This document shows positions 10,278 to 19,431 of a DNA stretch of 64,000 bases, piece by piece. How positions within the stretch are numbered: the first letter of the stretch is position 1; every line of letters starts with the position of its first letter. A model generated the notes under the pieces. It did not search any database and was not told where the DNA came from. It was given only the letters and a program-made list of their open reading frames with translations. Source of the stretch: Acuticoccus sediminis. GTDB lineage: Bacteria > Pseudomonadota > Alphaproteobacteria > Rhizobiales > Amorphaceae. The translations under genes and the position numbers were made by a program. Location: the NCBI RefSeq assembly GCF_003258595.1, contig NZ_QHHQ01000003.1:372001-436000 (forward strand). Reading direction: 5' to 3'.

Positions 10278-11527
10278 TGGGTGAGTTCGTCACGACCCAG
10301 AGCCTCCTCGGCGCCGCGCCCATTGACGGCGGCGGCTGGGCCGCGGCCTTCCGCGCCTCCGGCCGTGAGACGTTCCAGCGCCTCGGCATCCCGCACCGGC
10401 GCGTCGAGTCCTTCCGGTACTCGGACCTCTACACCACGCTGCAGCGCAAGGCGCCCGAGGCGGAGCCCGCCACCGAGCCGCTCGCCCTCGAGGGCTCAGC
10501 CGTCCTCACCGTGCGCGACGGGACGGTCCGGGGCGCCCTCCCCGCTGGAGCCGCCCTCCTCAGCGACGCGATGGCTGAAGCCACCTCGCCTGCGGCGCCC
10601 CTCGTCGGCCGCATCAACGCGGCCGAGCAGTCGGGCCATCCGGTCGCCGCCCTCAACGCCGCCAGGGCCGATGAAGGGCTCGTCCTGACCGTCCCGGCGG
10701 GTGCCATCGCGCCCCCCCTTCACCTCGACTTCGACTGGACGGACGGCGAGCAGCGCCACCTCCGCCTCGTCGTCGTTGTCGAGGCGGGGGCGTCCTTCAC
10801 CGTCACGGAGACGCACCGGGGCAACCCCGGACTCGCGACGGTCGTCACCGAGTTCCGCCTCGCCGAGGGCGCCCGCCTCGCGCACCTGCGCATCGACCGC
10901 CTCGGCGCTGCCGCGCGCCTCTCCACGGCGCTCTTCGGCGAGGTGGGCGCCGGCGCCGCCTACGAGGCCTTCACGCTGTCAGAGGGCGGAGACTTCTGCC
11001 GCGCCGAGGCACTGGTCGCCCTCACCGGCGAGACCGCACACGTCGCCCTCGACGGCGCGCTGCTGACGGGCGGCGCGCGGCACGTGGACGTGACCGCCGT
11101 CCTGACCCACGCCGCACCCAGCACGACGAGCCGGCAGTCCTTCCGGGCCGTCCTCGGCGGCAAGGCGAACGCGGCCTACCAGGGCGCGATCAAGGTGAGG
11201 CCCGGCGCCCAGAAGACCGATGCCTACCAGATGAGCCGCGCGCTGCTCCTGTCGCCGCGTGCCTTCATCGCCACCAAGCCCGAACTCGAGATCTACGCCG
11301 ACGACGTGAAGTGCAGTCACGGTGCGGCCACCGGTGCCCTCTCTGAGGACGCACTGTTCTTCCTGCGCACCCGTGGGCTGACCGGGGCCGAGGCCCGCGC
11401 GCTCCTGGTGGAGGCGTTCGTCAACGAGGCGCTGGAGGCGATCCCCGACCCGGCGCTGCGCGATCTCGCGACGTCCGCGGCCCTTGAATGGATGCAGACG
11501 CACGCCGGAGAGGTGAGCCATGCCTAA
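10277..11527 (+). CDS. sufD: SufD, Fe-S cluster assembly subunit
   Basis: 416 residues from ATG 10277, which overlaps the sufC stop by one base; GTG 10274 in frame is an alternative. SufD pairs with SufB in SufBC2D. The N-terminus is divergent and alanine-rich, as is usual. The C-terminal beta-helix carries the characteristic KPELEIYADDVKCSHGAATG with its conserved His, and ends with helices similar to SufB's. Confidence 0.94.
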   Translation: MGEFVTTQSLLGAAPIDGGGWAAAFRASGRETFQRLGIPHRRVESFRYSDLYTTLQRKAPEAEPATEPLALEGSAVLTVRDGTVRGALPAGAALLSDAMAEATSPAAPLVGRINAAEQSGHPVAALNAARADEGLVLTVPAGAIAPPLHLDFDWTDGEQRHLRLVVVVEAGASFTVTETHRGNPGLATVVTEFRLAEGARLAHLRIDRLGAAARLSTALFGEVGAGAAYEAFTLSEGGDFCRAEALVALTGETAHVALDGALLTGGARHVDVTAVLTHAAPSTTSRQSFRAVLGGKANAAYQGAIKVRPGAQKTDAYQMSRALLLSPRAFIATKPELEIYADDVKCSHGAATGALSEDALFFLRTRGLTGAEARALLVEAFVNEALEAIPDPALRDLATSAALEWMQTHAGEVSHA

Positions 11528-12764
11528 GCCCGCCCCCCTCGCCGCCTCCGCGTTCGACGTCGAGGCGATCCGCCGCCAGTTCCCGATCCTGTCCCGAAAG
11601 GTCCACGGCAAGCCGCTCGTCTACCTCGACAACGCGGCCTCGGCGCAGAAACCGGCCGCCGTGCTCGATGCGCTGACGAACGCCTACAGCGAGACCTACG
11701 CCAACGTTCACCGGGGCGTGCACGCGCTATCGACCGAATCGACGCTCCTCTTCGAGCAGGCCCGCGAGCGGGTCCGCGCGTTCATCAATGCGCCGACCCT
11801 CGACGAGGTCGTCTTCACCAAGGGCGGCACGGAGGCGATCAACCTGGTCGCCTCCGGACTCGCCGAGACCATCGGCGACGGCGACGAGATCGTGGTGTCC
11901 GAAATGGAGCACCATTCCAACATCGTCCCCTGGCACTTCCTGCGCGAGCGGAACGGAGCGGTCCTGAAGTGGGTGCCCGTCACGGCCGACGGGAGCTTCG
12001 ACCTCGACGCCTTCGCCCGCCTCCTCACACCGCGAACGAAGATCGTCGCCATCACGCACATGTCGAACGTCCTCGGCACCGTGACCCCGGTCGCCGAGAT
12101 CGTCCGCCTCGCCCACGCGGCAGGCGCGGTGGTCCTGATCGACGGCTGTCAGGGCTCGGTGCACCAGCGCGTCGACGTCCAGGCGCTCGGCTGCGACTTC
12201 TACGTCGGCACCGGCCACAAGCTCTACGGCCCGTCCGGCATCGGCTTCCTCTATGGCCGGATGGAACACCTCGCGGCGATGCGCCCCTACCAGGGCGGCG
12301 GCGAGATGATCGACACCGTGACGAAGGACTGGGTCACCTACGGCGCGCCGCCGCACCGCTTCGAGGCCGGCACGCCGCCGATCGTCCCGGCGATCGGTCT
12401 CGGTGTCGCGCTCGACTGGCTGGGCCGTCTCGACATGGCCGAGGTCGCCGCGCACGAGCACGCGCTGCTGGAGCATGCCACGGAGGCGCTGGAGGCGATC
12501 CCCGGCCTCTCGATCATGGGCAAGGCGCCCGGCAAGGGCGCGCTCGTCTCCTTCGTCGTCGACGGCATCCATGCCAGCGACATGTCCGCCGTCCTCGATC
12601 GCTACGGCATCGCGGTGCGGGCGGGCAGCCATTGCGCTCAGCCGCTGATGGACCGCTTCGGCGTCCCCGCGTCGCTGCGCGCGTCCTTCGCTCTCTACAA
12701 CACCCACGAGGAGGTCGACGCCCTCGCCGAGGGCCTCGCCAAAGCCAAGACGTTTTTCGCCTGA
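11520..12764 (+). CDS. sufS: SufS, group II cysteine desulfurase
   Basis: 414 residues; ATG 11520 overlaps the sufD stop by 8 bases. A PLP enzyme that takes sulfur from L-cysteine as an enzyme persulfide. The PLP lysine is in GTGHKLYGPSG and the persulfide cysteine in RAGSHCAQPLM. Most group II enzymes read RAGHHCAQP, so the first His here is Ser. It is SufS rather than NifS by this motif and by overall resemblance. No sufE or sufU gene is adjacent; the upstream rhodanese is the only other sulfur carrier in the locus. Confidence 0.95.
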   Translation: MPKPAPLAASAFDVEAIRRQFPILSRKVHGKPLVYLDNAASAQKPAAVLDALTNAYSETYANVHRGVHALSTESTLLFEQARERVRAFINAPTLDEVVFTKGGTEAINLVASGLAETIGDGDEIVVSEMEHHSNIVPWHFLRERNGAVLKWVPVTADGSFDLDAFARLLTPRTKIVAITHMSNVLGTVTPVAEIVRLAHAAGAVVLIDGCQGSVHQRVDVQALGCDFYVGTGHKLYGPSGIGFLYGRMEHLAAMRPYQGGGEMIDTVTKDWVTYGAPPHRFEAGTPPIVPAIGLGVALDWLGRLDMAEVAAHEHALLEHATEALEAIPGLSIMGKAPGKGALVSFVVDGIHASDMSAVLDRYGIAVRAGSHCAQPLMDRFGVPASLRASFALYNTHEEVDALAEGLAKAKTFFA

Positions 12765-12790
12765 CCGCCCCTCACCGACGGAGATTCGTC

Positions 12791-13153
12791 ATGAGCCTGT
12801 CCGAAGTATCGTCCATGACCTACGGTTATGTCCCGAAGATCTCGGCGCCGTCTGCCGTCGAAGACCAGATGGTCGCAGCGCTCCGCACCGTGGTCGATCC
12901 CGAAATCCCGGTGAACATCTACGACCTCGGCCTCATCTACGAGGCGACCGTCGACGAGAACGCCGTCGCCACCATCGCCATGACGCTGACCGCGCCGTCC
13001 TGCCCCGTCGCCGGGCAGCTCGTCGAATGGGTGCAGAAGGCCGTCAACGATGTCCCCGGCATCGACGCCACCGTCGTGCGGCTCGTCTTCGACCCGCCCT
13101 GGGACTCCAGCCGCATGTCCGAAGAGGCCTGCCTCGAACTCGGACTGATCTGA
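12791..13153 (+). CDS. sufT: SufT, MIP18/DUF59 family Fe-S maturation protein
   Basis: 120 residues from ATG 12791, with GGAGA upstream and a 26-base gap from sufS. The DUF59 core VVDPEIPVNIYDLGLIYE and the LTAPSCPVAGQ motif with its conserved Cys are clear. SufT-type proteins help Fe-S maturation under high demand. The C-terminal PPWDSSRMSEEACLELGL matches the SufT form found in suf operons. Confidence 0.92.
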   Translation: MSLSEVSSMTYGYVPKISAPSAVEDQMVAALRTVVDPEIPVNIYDLGLIYEATVDENAVATIAMTLTAPSCPVAGQLVEWVQKAVNDVPGIDATVVRLVFDPPWDSSRMSEEACLELGLI

Positions 13154-13186
13154 CCCGCCCCCGCCGCTCTCGCCCAGGAGGCCTTC

Positions 13187-13642
13187 ATGTTGGCATTCTA
13201 CACCAAGACACCGACCGACCCGTCCGCACGCCAGTCCGCGGTCCGGGATCTTCTGACGGCGGCGGGCCTCAAGGCGACACGGCAACGCATGGGCCTCGCG
13301 TGCCTGCTCTTCGGCGGCCCCCACCGGCACTTCACCGCCGAGGAGCTGCACCACGAAGCCCTGTCGGCCCGCATGCCCGTCTCGCTCGCGACGATCTACA
13401 ACTCGCTGCGCCTCTTCTGCGACGCCGGGCTGGTACGCAGCGTCGTGGTGGATCCGTCGCGCGCCTACTTCGACACCAACGTCTCCGACCACTTCCACTT
13501 CTTCAACGAAGAGGACGGGGCGATCTACGACGTTCCGGACGGTGCTCTCGATGCACCCGTCGTGCCGCAACCGCCGGACGGCTACGTCATCGAGCGGGTG
13601 GACGTGGTGGTGCGCCTGCGCCGCCGGGACAGCCAGCAATGA
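13187..13642 (+). CDS. irr: Irr-type Fur-family iron/heme regulator
   Basis: 151 residues from ATG 13187 with AGGAGG upstream. It has a winged-helix N-terminus (LKATRQRMGLACLLFGG, then SLATIYNSLRLFCDAGLV) and a dimerisation domain. The Irr hallmark FDTNVSDHFHFFNEEDG contains an H-x-H pair proposed as a heme/metal site in the family; the GCPWH heme motif of Bradyrhizobium Irr is absent. Irr proteins of alphaproteobacteria control iron and heme genes. The stop overlaps the nifV ATG, so the regulator appears to be made with nitrogenase maturation proteins. No Irr box was identified nearby. Confidence 0.86.
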   Translation: MLAFYTKTPTDPSARQSAVRDLLTAAGLKATRQRMGLACLLFGGPHRHFTAEELHHEALSARMPVSLATIYNSLRLFCDAGLVRSVVVDPSRAYFDTNVSDHFHFFNEEDGAIYDVPDGALDAPVVPQPPDGYVIERVDVVVRLRRRDSQQ

Positions 13643-14784
13643 CGCCCCGCATCCACCTCAACGACACCACGTTGCGCGACGGCGAGCAGGCCCCCGGTGT
13701 CGCGTTCACCCTCGCCGAGAGGATCGCGATCGCCGAGGCCCTGGCCGCCGCCGGCGTCCCGGAGATCGAGGCCGGAACGCCCGCGATGGGTCCGGACGAG
13801 GTGTCCGCGATCGCCACCATCGCCCGGTCGGTCCCCCAGGTCCGCACCCTCGCCTGGTGCCGCCTGTCGGAGAAGGACCTGGCGCTCGCCGCCCGGGCCG
13901 GCGTTCGGGCGGTGAACCTCTCCATTCCGCTCTCCGACCGGCTGCTGGCGACCAAGCTCGGCATCGACCGCGAGGAGGCCCTCGCCCGGATCAAGCGCGT
14001 CGTCCCGCGCGCGCTCGACATGGGGATGGATGTCGCGATCGGCGGCGAGGACGCTTCCCGCTCAGACCCCGAGCACATCGTGCGCGTCGCCGAGACGGCA
14101 GCGGCGCTCGGCGCCTTCCGCCTGCGCCTCGCCGACACGGTGGGCGTCCTCGACCCCTTTTCCACGGCCGATCTGGTCGGCACGGTCTGCCGGGCCGCGC
14201 CGATCGCCATCGAATTCCACGGTCACGACGATCTGGGTCTCGCCACCGCCAACTCGCTGGCGGCGGTCCGCGCCGGGGCGACGCACGTCTCCGTCACCGT
14301 GCTCGGCCTCGGCGAACGTGCCGGCAACGCTCCGCTGGAGGAGCTCGCCGTCGCCCTCGACCGGCTCAGCCAGGGTGAGACCGGCATCGACCTCGCCCGG
14401 CTCCCCCGCCTCGCCGAGGTGGTGGCGCGCGCCAGTGGACGCCCGGTGCCCGAGGGCAAGGCGATCGTCGGCCGGGACGTCTTCACCCACGAATCCGGCA
14501 TCCACGTCTCGGCGATCCTGAAGGAGCCGGAGACATACCAGGCCCTCGACCCCGCGCTCGTCGGGCGCGGACACGCGATCGTCATCGGCAAGCACTCAGG
14601 TGCGGCCGCGCTCGCCCACGCGCTCGGCGAGGCGGTGCCGGACGCGCTGCTCCCGACCCTGCGCGCCCGCATCATACGGCAGGCCGCCCGAACCAAGCGG
14701 CCCATCGCCCCCGGCGATCTCCGCGCCATGGTTCGTGATCTCGAGGACCAGATCGCCGGCTCGCCGCTGCCCATCGCCTCCTGA
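13639..14784 (+). CDS. nifV: NifV, homocitrate synthase
   Basis: 381 residues from ATG 13639, overlapping the irr stop by 4 bases (ATGA). It condenses acetyl-CoA with 2-oxoglutarate to homocitrate, the organic ligand of FeMo-co. The signature LNDTTLRDGEQAPGVAF, the metal-binding HGHDDLGLATANS and the GLGERAGNAPLEE region mark the isopropylmalate/homocitrate synthase superfamily. The nif context and short length, with no leucine-regulatory domain, favour NifV over LeuA. Last gene of the string, followed by a terminator. Confidence 0.95.
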   Translation: MTPRIHLNDTTLRDGEQAPGVAFTLAERIAIAEALAAAGVPEIEAGTPAMGPDEVSAIATIARSVPQVRTLAWCRLSEKDLALAARAGVRAVNLSIPLSDRLLATKLGIDREEALARIKRVVPRALDMGMDVAIGGEDASRSDPEHIVRVAETAAALGAFRLRLADTVGVLDPFSTADLVGTVCRAAPIAIEFHGHDDLGLATANSLAAVRAGATHVSVTVLGLGERAGNAPLEELAVALDRLSQGETGIDLARLPRLAEVVARASGRPVPEGKAIVGRDVFTHESGIHVSAILKEPETYQALDPALVGRGHAIVIGKHSGAAALAHALGEAVPDALLPTLRARIIRQAARTKRPIAPGDLRAMVRDLEDQIAGSPLPIAS

Positions 14785-14785
14785 C

Positions 14786-14827
14786 AAAAAAAGACGCCCG
14801 ATGATCCCCATCGATCATCGGGCGTTT
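14786..14827. terminator. Bidirectional intrinsic terminator between nifV and nifA
   Basis: A perfect 13-bp stem, 14794-14806 with 14813-14825, and a 6-base loop. A run of seven A (14786-14792) gives a U-tract for minus-strand nifA transcripts; a short T-run on the other side serves nifV transcripts. The genes converge here. Confidence 0.92.
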
Positions 14828-14858
14828 CCGAGTTTACGCGGAGAGAGCTCGGGAAGCG

Positions 14859-16664
14859 TCAGAAACGCTTCAATTCAATGTCGTACTTGCGCAGCGCGTA
14901 ACCGATCTGGCGCGGGGTAATTCCCAGAAGGCGCGCGGCCTTCGCCTGGACCCAGCCGGACTTTTCCATCGCATCGATCAGCCGCTGCTTCTCGGTCAGG
15001 CGCGATCCGCCGGTCGCCGGGCAGTTCCCGTCCTGCGCATGCCCGCAGCTCGACGGGCCGAGCACGACGAGTTCGCCGTCAGCGGACACGTCGGGCGCGG
15101 TGTCGGCGGGCACCGGGGCACGCGCCGCGACCGAGCCCGGCGTGACCGGCGGCCGCGCCACGATCGGCAGCGGGCCGGACGGCGGCCCGCTCGACCACAG
15201 GAGGGTGGACAGGCAGTCGCCGTGCGAGCAGGCGAAGTCCCCGCTCGCGATGGTGCCGCCGGGCGCCAGCGTGGCGGTGCGCATCACGCAGTTCTCGAGC
15301 TCGCGCACGTTTCCCGGGAAGCTGCAGTGTTCCAGGATCTGCATCGCCGAGTCCGAGAACTGCATCTCGCGCCGGTTCTCCTTGTTGAACCGGTCGAGGA
15401 ACGAGTTCGCCAGCCGCCGCACGTCGCCCGGCCGTTCCCGCAGCGGCGGCAGGAAGATCGGCACGACGTTGATGCGGTAGTAGAGGTCGGTCCGAAAGGT
15501 CCCCTTCGCGACCGCGTCCTCGAGGTTCTTGTTGGTGGCGCAGATGAGGCGCACGTCGATCTTGATGGTCTTCGTCCCGCCGACGCGCTCGAACTCGCCC
15601 TCCTGCAGGACGCGGAGCAGCTTGGCCTGGAAGCTGGCGGAAATCTCGCCGATCTCGTCGAGCAGGAGCGTTCCGGTGTGGGCCGCCTCGAAGCGGCCGA
15701 AGCGCTGCTGCTGCGCGCCGGTGAAGGCGCCCTTCTCATGGCCGAAGAGTTCCGATTCGAGCACCGTCTCGGACAGCGCCGCGCAGTTCACCTTGACGAA
15801 CGGCTTGCCCTTGCGCGCCGAAAGGTCGTGGATCGCGCGGGCGAAGACCTCCTTGCCGGTACCGCTCTCGCCCCGGAGCAGCACCGTCGTGTTGGACTTC
15901 GCCACCACCGCGACCGTGTCCATAACACGGCGGATCGCGGGGCTCTCGCCGACGATGCCGCTCACCTCGATCGCCTTGGGCGGCGCGATCTTGTCGGCCA
16001 TCGCCGTCTCGAGTGCCTTCTCGTAGGTGCGCCGCTCGTCGATGAGGCGCTGCCGGTCGGCGGACAGGAGGCGGTGAAGCCGGACCGTCTGCCCGACAAG
16101 GTTCGCCACCATCGTCAGGAAGCGGACGTCCTCGTCGAAACGGAAGCTCGTCGCCCCGTCCCAGACGCGGTCGATGGACAGTGTTCCGACGACCACGCCG
16201 CCGGTCTTGATCGGCACGCCGATGAACGAGACGCGGTCGTAGCCGGGTGTGCCGGGAGGCGCCATCGGACCGAACATCGCCGGTTCGGCGGCCATGTCCT
16301 GCACCACCAGCGGCGTCGCCGTCGCAACGATGCGGTCGACCACCGCCTGCGGCACCACCTCCAGCGGCTTGCCGTGGGTGCGCCCCGCCCCGCGCGTCGT
16401 GGCGACGAGCTCGGCGTCCCCTTCGGCGTTGAGGATCACGAGGACGCTGTCGCGCATCTGCATGAAGGAGGAGAGGACCTTGGCGACGCTCTCCAGGATC
16501 GTCTCCAGCGGCAGCGGCGCCCCGAGCAGCTTCGAGATTTCGTAGAGACCGTAGATCGAGATATCCCGCGAGACGTGCGTGGACGTTTTACTCGCGGCCT
16601 GGGAGAGTCCGCCGACTACCCTTTCGGGCGATGCCGTCGTCGTTCCTGTCACGCCGATCACCAT
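14859..16664 (-). CDS. nifA: NifA, sigma-54-dependent activator of nif genes (oxygen-sensitive type)
   Basis: 601 residues. An N-terminal GAF domain spans about 45-195, the AAA+ domain about 235-470, then a Cys-bearing linker and a C-terminal Fis-type HTH (about 560-598, ending [21 protein letters not shown]). Walker A is GESGTGKE at 265-272, and the sigma-54 contact loop GAFTGA is at 312-317. Cysteines at 447, 459, 479 and 484 give exactly C-X11-C-X19-C-X4-C, the motif required in oxygen-sensitive NifA of alpha- and betaproteobacteria. Its targets should include the TGT-N10-ACA sites at 6678, 7759 and 7783. Start ATG 16664 is uncertain. Confidence 0.97.
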   Translation of the reverse strand: MVIGVTGTTTASPERVVGGLSQAASKTSTHVSRDISIYGLYEISKLLGAPLPLETILESVAKVLSSFMQMRDSVLVILNAEGDAELVATTRGAGRTHGKPLEVVPQAVVDRIVATATPLVVQDMAAEPAMFGPMAPPGTPGYDRVSFIGVPIKTGGVVVGTLSIDRVWDGATSFRFDEDVRFLTMVANLVGQTVRLHRLLSADRQRLIDERRTYEKALETAMADKIAPPKAIEVSGIVGESPAIRRVMDTVAVVAKSNTTVLLRGESGTGKEVFARAIHDLSARKGKPFVKVNCAALSETVLESELFGHEKGAFTGAQQQRFGRFEAAHTGTLLLDEIGEISASFQAKLLRVLQEGEFERVGGTKTIKIDVRLICATNKNLEDAVAKGTFRTDLYYRINVVPIFLPPLRERPGDVRRLANSFLDRFNKENRREMQFSDSAMQILEHCSFPGNVRELENCVMRTATLAPGGTIASGDFACSHGDCLSTLLWSSGPPSGPLPIVARPPVTPGSVAARAPVPADTAPDVSADGELVVLGPSSCGHAQDGNCPATGGSRLTEKQRLIDAMEKSGWVQAKAARLLGITPRQIGYALRKYDIELKRF

Positions 16665-17097
16665 AGCGGAGACTCCGTCACGCTACTCGACGCGCGCTCT
16701 GTCCGGGCGCGTGGAGTCGCCTCGCATGCGAGCAGTCCCAGTGGTGATCTTTCCGATCGACCGCCGCAGACGCGGGTCTCAAGTCATGGCCGCGTCGACG
16801 CCCGCTATAATCTTCGCAGGTGTACCCTCGCTAGAATAGAAATAACAACATATCGCCGCCGATGTCGTGCGCGAATGTGCGGCAGCCCCGCGCGAAATCT
16901 AGTCAAACCGCCACAGAAATTCCGTGTTTCATGGTCTCGTGCCACGAAACGACCCTTCCCCGAACCCGAGGACAACCCACCCATCCCATTACGTGCAAGG
17001 CGACGCAACCCATGCGTGCTTCGCCGGATCGATACAGGCTCCCACGGCTGCCGCCTGGGCGCCTCGAATCGCAGCACGGCGTTCGACGGGCGGACCG
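16665..17097 (-). promoter_or_regulatory. nifA upstream region with an imperfect palindrome
   Basis: 433 bases without a gene, AT-richer than its surroundings. An inverted repeat, GTTTCATGG (16926-16934) with CCACGAAAC (16942-16950), has 8 of 9 pairs matching and a 7-base spacer. It may bind a regulator of nifA. No clear TGT-N10-ACA, FixK box or sigma-54 promoter was found. Confidence 0.4.
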
Positions 17098-18015
17098 TTA
17101 CGTGAGCGTGGCGAGTTCGCGCAGCCCCTCCCGCAGACGTTCCGCCGCGAAGTCGAGGAAGGTGCGCGTCTTGAGCGGAAGGTCACGGTCGCCGGCATGG
17201 ATGAGATGCACCGGCACAGCCGGCGGCTCGAAGTCCGGCAGCAGGATCCGGAGCCGCTGCCGCCGCACCTCCTCCGCCGCCTGGTAGAGGAAGACCCGCG
17301 TCGCACCGGCACCGCGCGCGGCCGCCTCGACCGCCGCCTCGGCCGTCGTCACCGTCAGCCGCGGCATGACCGGGACGCTGACCATGTCCGCCCGGTCGGC
17401 GCGATGGAAGGTCCACGTCGCCGACGGCGACAACCGTTCGAAGTTCACGATCGGGATCCCGGCGAGGTCAGGCGGCTCGCCCGGCGTGCCGTACCGGTCG
17501 ATCACGTCCGGCGCCGCGCAGACGACCATGCGCATCGTCCCGACCCGGGTCGCGATGAGGCCGCTGTCCGGCAGCGCGCCGATCCGCACGCCGACGTCCA
17601 CGTGCTCCTCGATGAGGTGGAGGTTCTGGTCCGACAGCAGGAGGCGCACGCTGATGTCGGCGTAGGCCGCCAGGAAGTCCGTGACGACCGGCAGCACGTG
17701 CAGGCGGCCGAAGAGCACCGGCGCGGTGACCACGAGCTCGCCGCGCGGCGTCGTGTATTCGCCGGACGCCGCCCGCTCCGCCTCCTCCACCTCCTCAAGG
17801 ATGCGCCGGGCGGCGGCGACGTACGCCACCCCGGCTTGCGTGAGGACCACGCTGCGGGTGGAGCGCAGCAGGAGACGCGTGCCGAGGTGCTTCTCCAGCT
17901 CGGCGACCTTGCGGCTGACCGAGGCCAGCGGCATCCCGGACGCCTTCGCCGCCGCCGTGAAGCCACCCTTCTCGACCACCTGCATCAGGATCGACATCGC
18001 CTCGAACCGATCCAT
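17098..18015 (-). CDS. LysR-family transcriptional regulator
   Basis: About 305 residues from ATG 18015 (an in-frame start at 18027 is possible). The N-terminal winged HTH (FTAAAKASGMPLASVSRKVAELEKHLG) and a C-terminal type 2 periplasmic-binding-like effector domain are typical of the family, and of the subgroup with VSRKVAELE. It diverges from the AhpD-like gene at 18135 across a 119-base spacer, the usual layout for a LysR regulator and its target. The ligand is unknown. Confidence 0.9.
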   Translation of the reverse strand: MDRFEAMSILMQVVEKGGFTAAAKASGMPLASVSRKVAELEKHLGTRLLLRSTRSVVLTQAGVAYVAAARRILEEVEEAERAASGEYTTPRGELVVTAPVLFGRLHVLPVVTDFLAAYADISVRLLLSDQNLHLIEEHVDVGVRIGALPDSGLIATRVGTMRMVVCAAPDVIDRYGTPGEPPDLAGIPIVNFERLSPSATWTFHRADRADMVSVPVMPRLTVTTAEAAVEAAARGAGATRVFLYQAAEEVRRQRLRILLPDFEPPAVPVHLIHAGDRDLPLKTRTFLDFAAERLREGLRELATLT

Positions 18016-18134
18016 CCCGCCTCTCATTCCGTGAGATAGTCTCTCTCGAAATTAGCCGATTATCCTGTGGGGTGAAACGCATCATCTTGCCGTCAACCGA
18101 GCCGCACCGGCCGGACAGCAGCAAGGAACAGCCC

Positions 18135-18680
18135 ATGTCCCGACTTTCCATTCCGTCCGTCGACGACGCCCCCGCCGCCTCGAAGCCGATCCTCGAGGCG
18201 GTGAAAGGGCAGCTCGGCGTCGTTCCCAACCTCTTCCGCCTCGCCGCCCAGAGCCCCGCCGCGCTGCAGGCGCTCACCGGGCTCAACGGCGCGCTGAGCA
18301 AGGCGCTCGACGTCAAGACGCGCGAACGGATCGCCCTCGCGGTGGCGCAGGTGAACGGCTGCGACTACTGCCTGTCCGCCCACACCTACCTCGCCACCAA
18401 CCTCGCCAAGCTCTCCCCCGACGAGGTCGCGCTGAACCGGAGCGGCCGGTCGGGCGACGTGCAGGCCGACGTCGCCGTGCGCTTCGCCGCGAAAGTGGCT
18501 GCCGAGCGCGGACACGTCGGCGAGGCGGACATCGCGGCAGTGAAGCTCGCCGGCTACAGCGAAGCCCAGATCGTGGAGATCGTCGCGCTGGTCGCCGAGA
18601 ACACCTTCACGAACTACCTCAACGAAGTCGCCAGGACGGACATCGACTTCCCGGTCGTGCGGGCGTCCGAAGCCGCCTGA
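18135..18680 (+). CDS. AhpD-like carboxymuconolactone decarboxylase family protein
   Basis: 181 residues from ATG 18135 with AAGGAAC upstream; the longer frame to 18072 is not supported. The all-helical CMD domain has a redox CxxC with downstream His (NGCDYCLSAHT), as in AhpD-type alkylhydroperoxidases. It is probably a peroxide or electrophile detoxifying enzyme. It lies between a divergent LysR regulator and a flavin-type oxidase homolog. It is not the pca decarboxylase; that is at 48111-48497. Confidence 0.87.
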   Translation: MSRLSIPSVDDAPAASKPILEAVKGQLGVVPNLFRLAAQSPAALQALTGLNGALSKALDVKTRERIALAVAQVNGCDYCLSAHTYLATNLAKLSPDEVALNRSGRSGDVQADVAVRFAAKVAAERGHVGEADIAAVKLAGYSEAQIVEIVALVAENTFTNYLNEVARTDIDFPVVRASEAA

Positions 18681-18790
18681 TCGGGCCCGGGCGGTGTCCT
18701 TCGCGCACCCGCCCGTCCCGGCATTGCCAAGCCGTCCGACCCGCCGTTCCATCGAACGGCGGGGTTTCCTCCATCTGAAGGCGTACGACC

Positions 18791-19423
18791 ATGCCCTACG
18801 GATTTCTCGATATCGCACTGACGCCCAGCGTCCGCGCCGCGCAAAAGTCGATGGGCGCGGACCACCTGTGGGAGGACTTCAAGGGCCACCGCGCCTACGA
18901 CCGTTTCTCGCAGAACGAAGCCGCCTTCATCGCCGAGCGCGACAGCTTCTACATGGCCAGCGTCTCGGAAAACGGCTGGCCCTATGTCCAGCACCGTGGC
19001 GGCCCGCCGGGATTCCTGAAGGTGATCGACGACCGCACGCTCGCCTTCGCCGACTACCGTGGCAACCGACAGTACATCAGCCTCGGCAACGTCAATGCCG
19101 ACGACCGGGTCTGCCTGTTCCTGATGGACTACCCGCGTCAGGGGCGGCTCAAGATCTACGCCCGCGTCGAGGCGCTGGCGCTGGACGACGACCCGGCCCT
19201 CACCACCGCGGTTCTGGACGAGGGGTACCGGGCGAAGGTGGAGCGGATCTTCCGCCTGCGTCTGGAGGCGTTCGACTGGAACTGCGCGCAGCACATCACG
19301 CCCCGCTTCACCCAGCCGCAGGTCGAGCAGGCGATGGGCTCGGTCCTCGAGCGCATCGCCGCGCTGGAGAGCGAGAACGCTGCCCTGCGCGCCCGCCTTG
19401 CCGACGTCGGGGGGGCGAGCTGA
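18791..19423 (+). CDS. Pyridoxamine 5'-phosphate oxidase-related FMN-binding protein
   Basis: 210 residues. The split-barrel flavin fold covers about residues 30-180 (FYMASVSENGWPYVQHRGGPPGF, then FADYRGNRQYISLGNV). A short C-terminal heptad segment, MGSVLERIAALESENAALRARL, may form a coiled coil. Family members reduce or bind small oxidised substrates; the substrate here is unknown. It follows the AhpD-like gene by 110 bases and converges with the TetR gene. Confidence 0.85.
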   Translation: MPYGFLDIALTPSVRAAQKSMGADHLWEDFKGHRAYDRFSQNEAAFIAERDSFYMASVSENGWPYVQHRGGPPGFLKVIDDRTLAFADYRGNRQYISLGNVNADDRVCLFLMDYPRQGRLKIYARVEALALDDDPALTTAVLDEGYRAKVERIFRLRLEAFDWNCAQHITPRFTQPQVEQAMGSVLERIAALESENAALRARLADVGGAS

Positions 19424-19431
19424 GCGCGGCC

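Noticed and set aside
16926-16950. Possible sigma-54 promoter before nifA (TGGCAC-N5-CATG)
   Set aside because: The -12 box does not fit; kept only as an imperfect palindrome.
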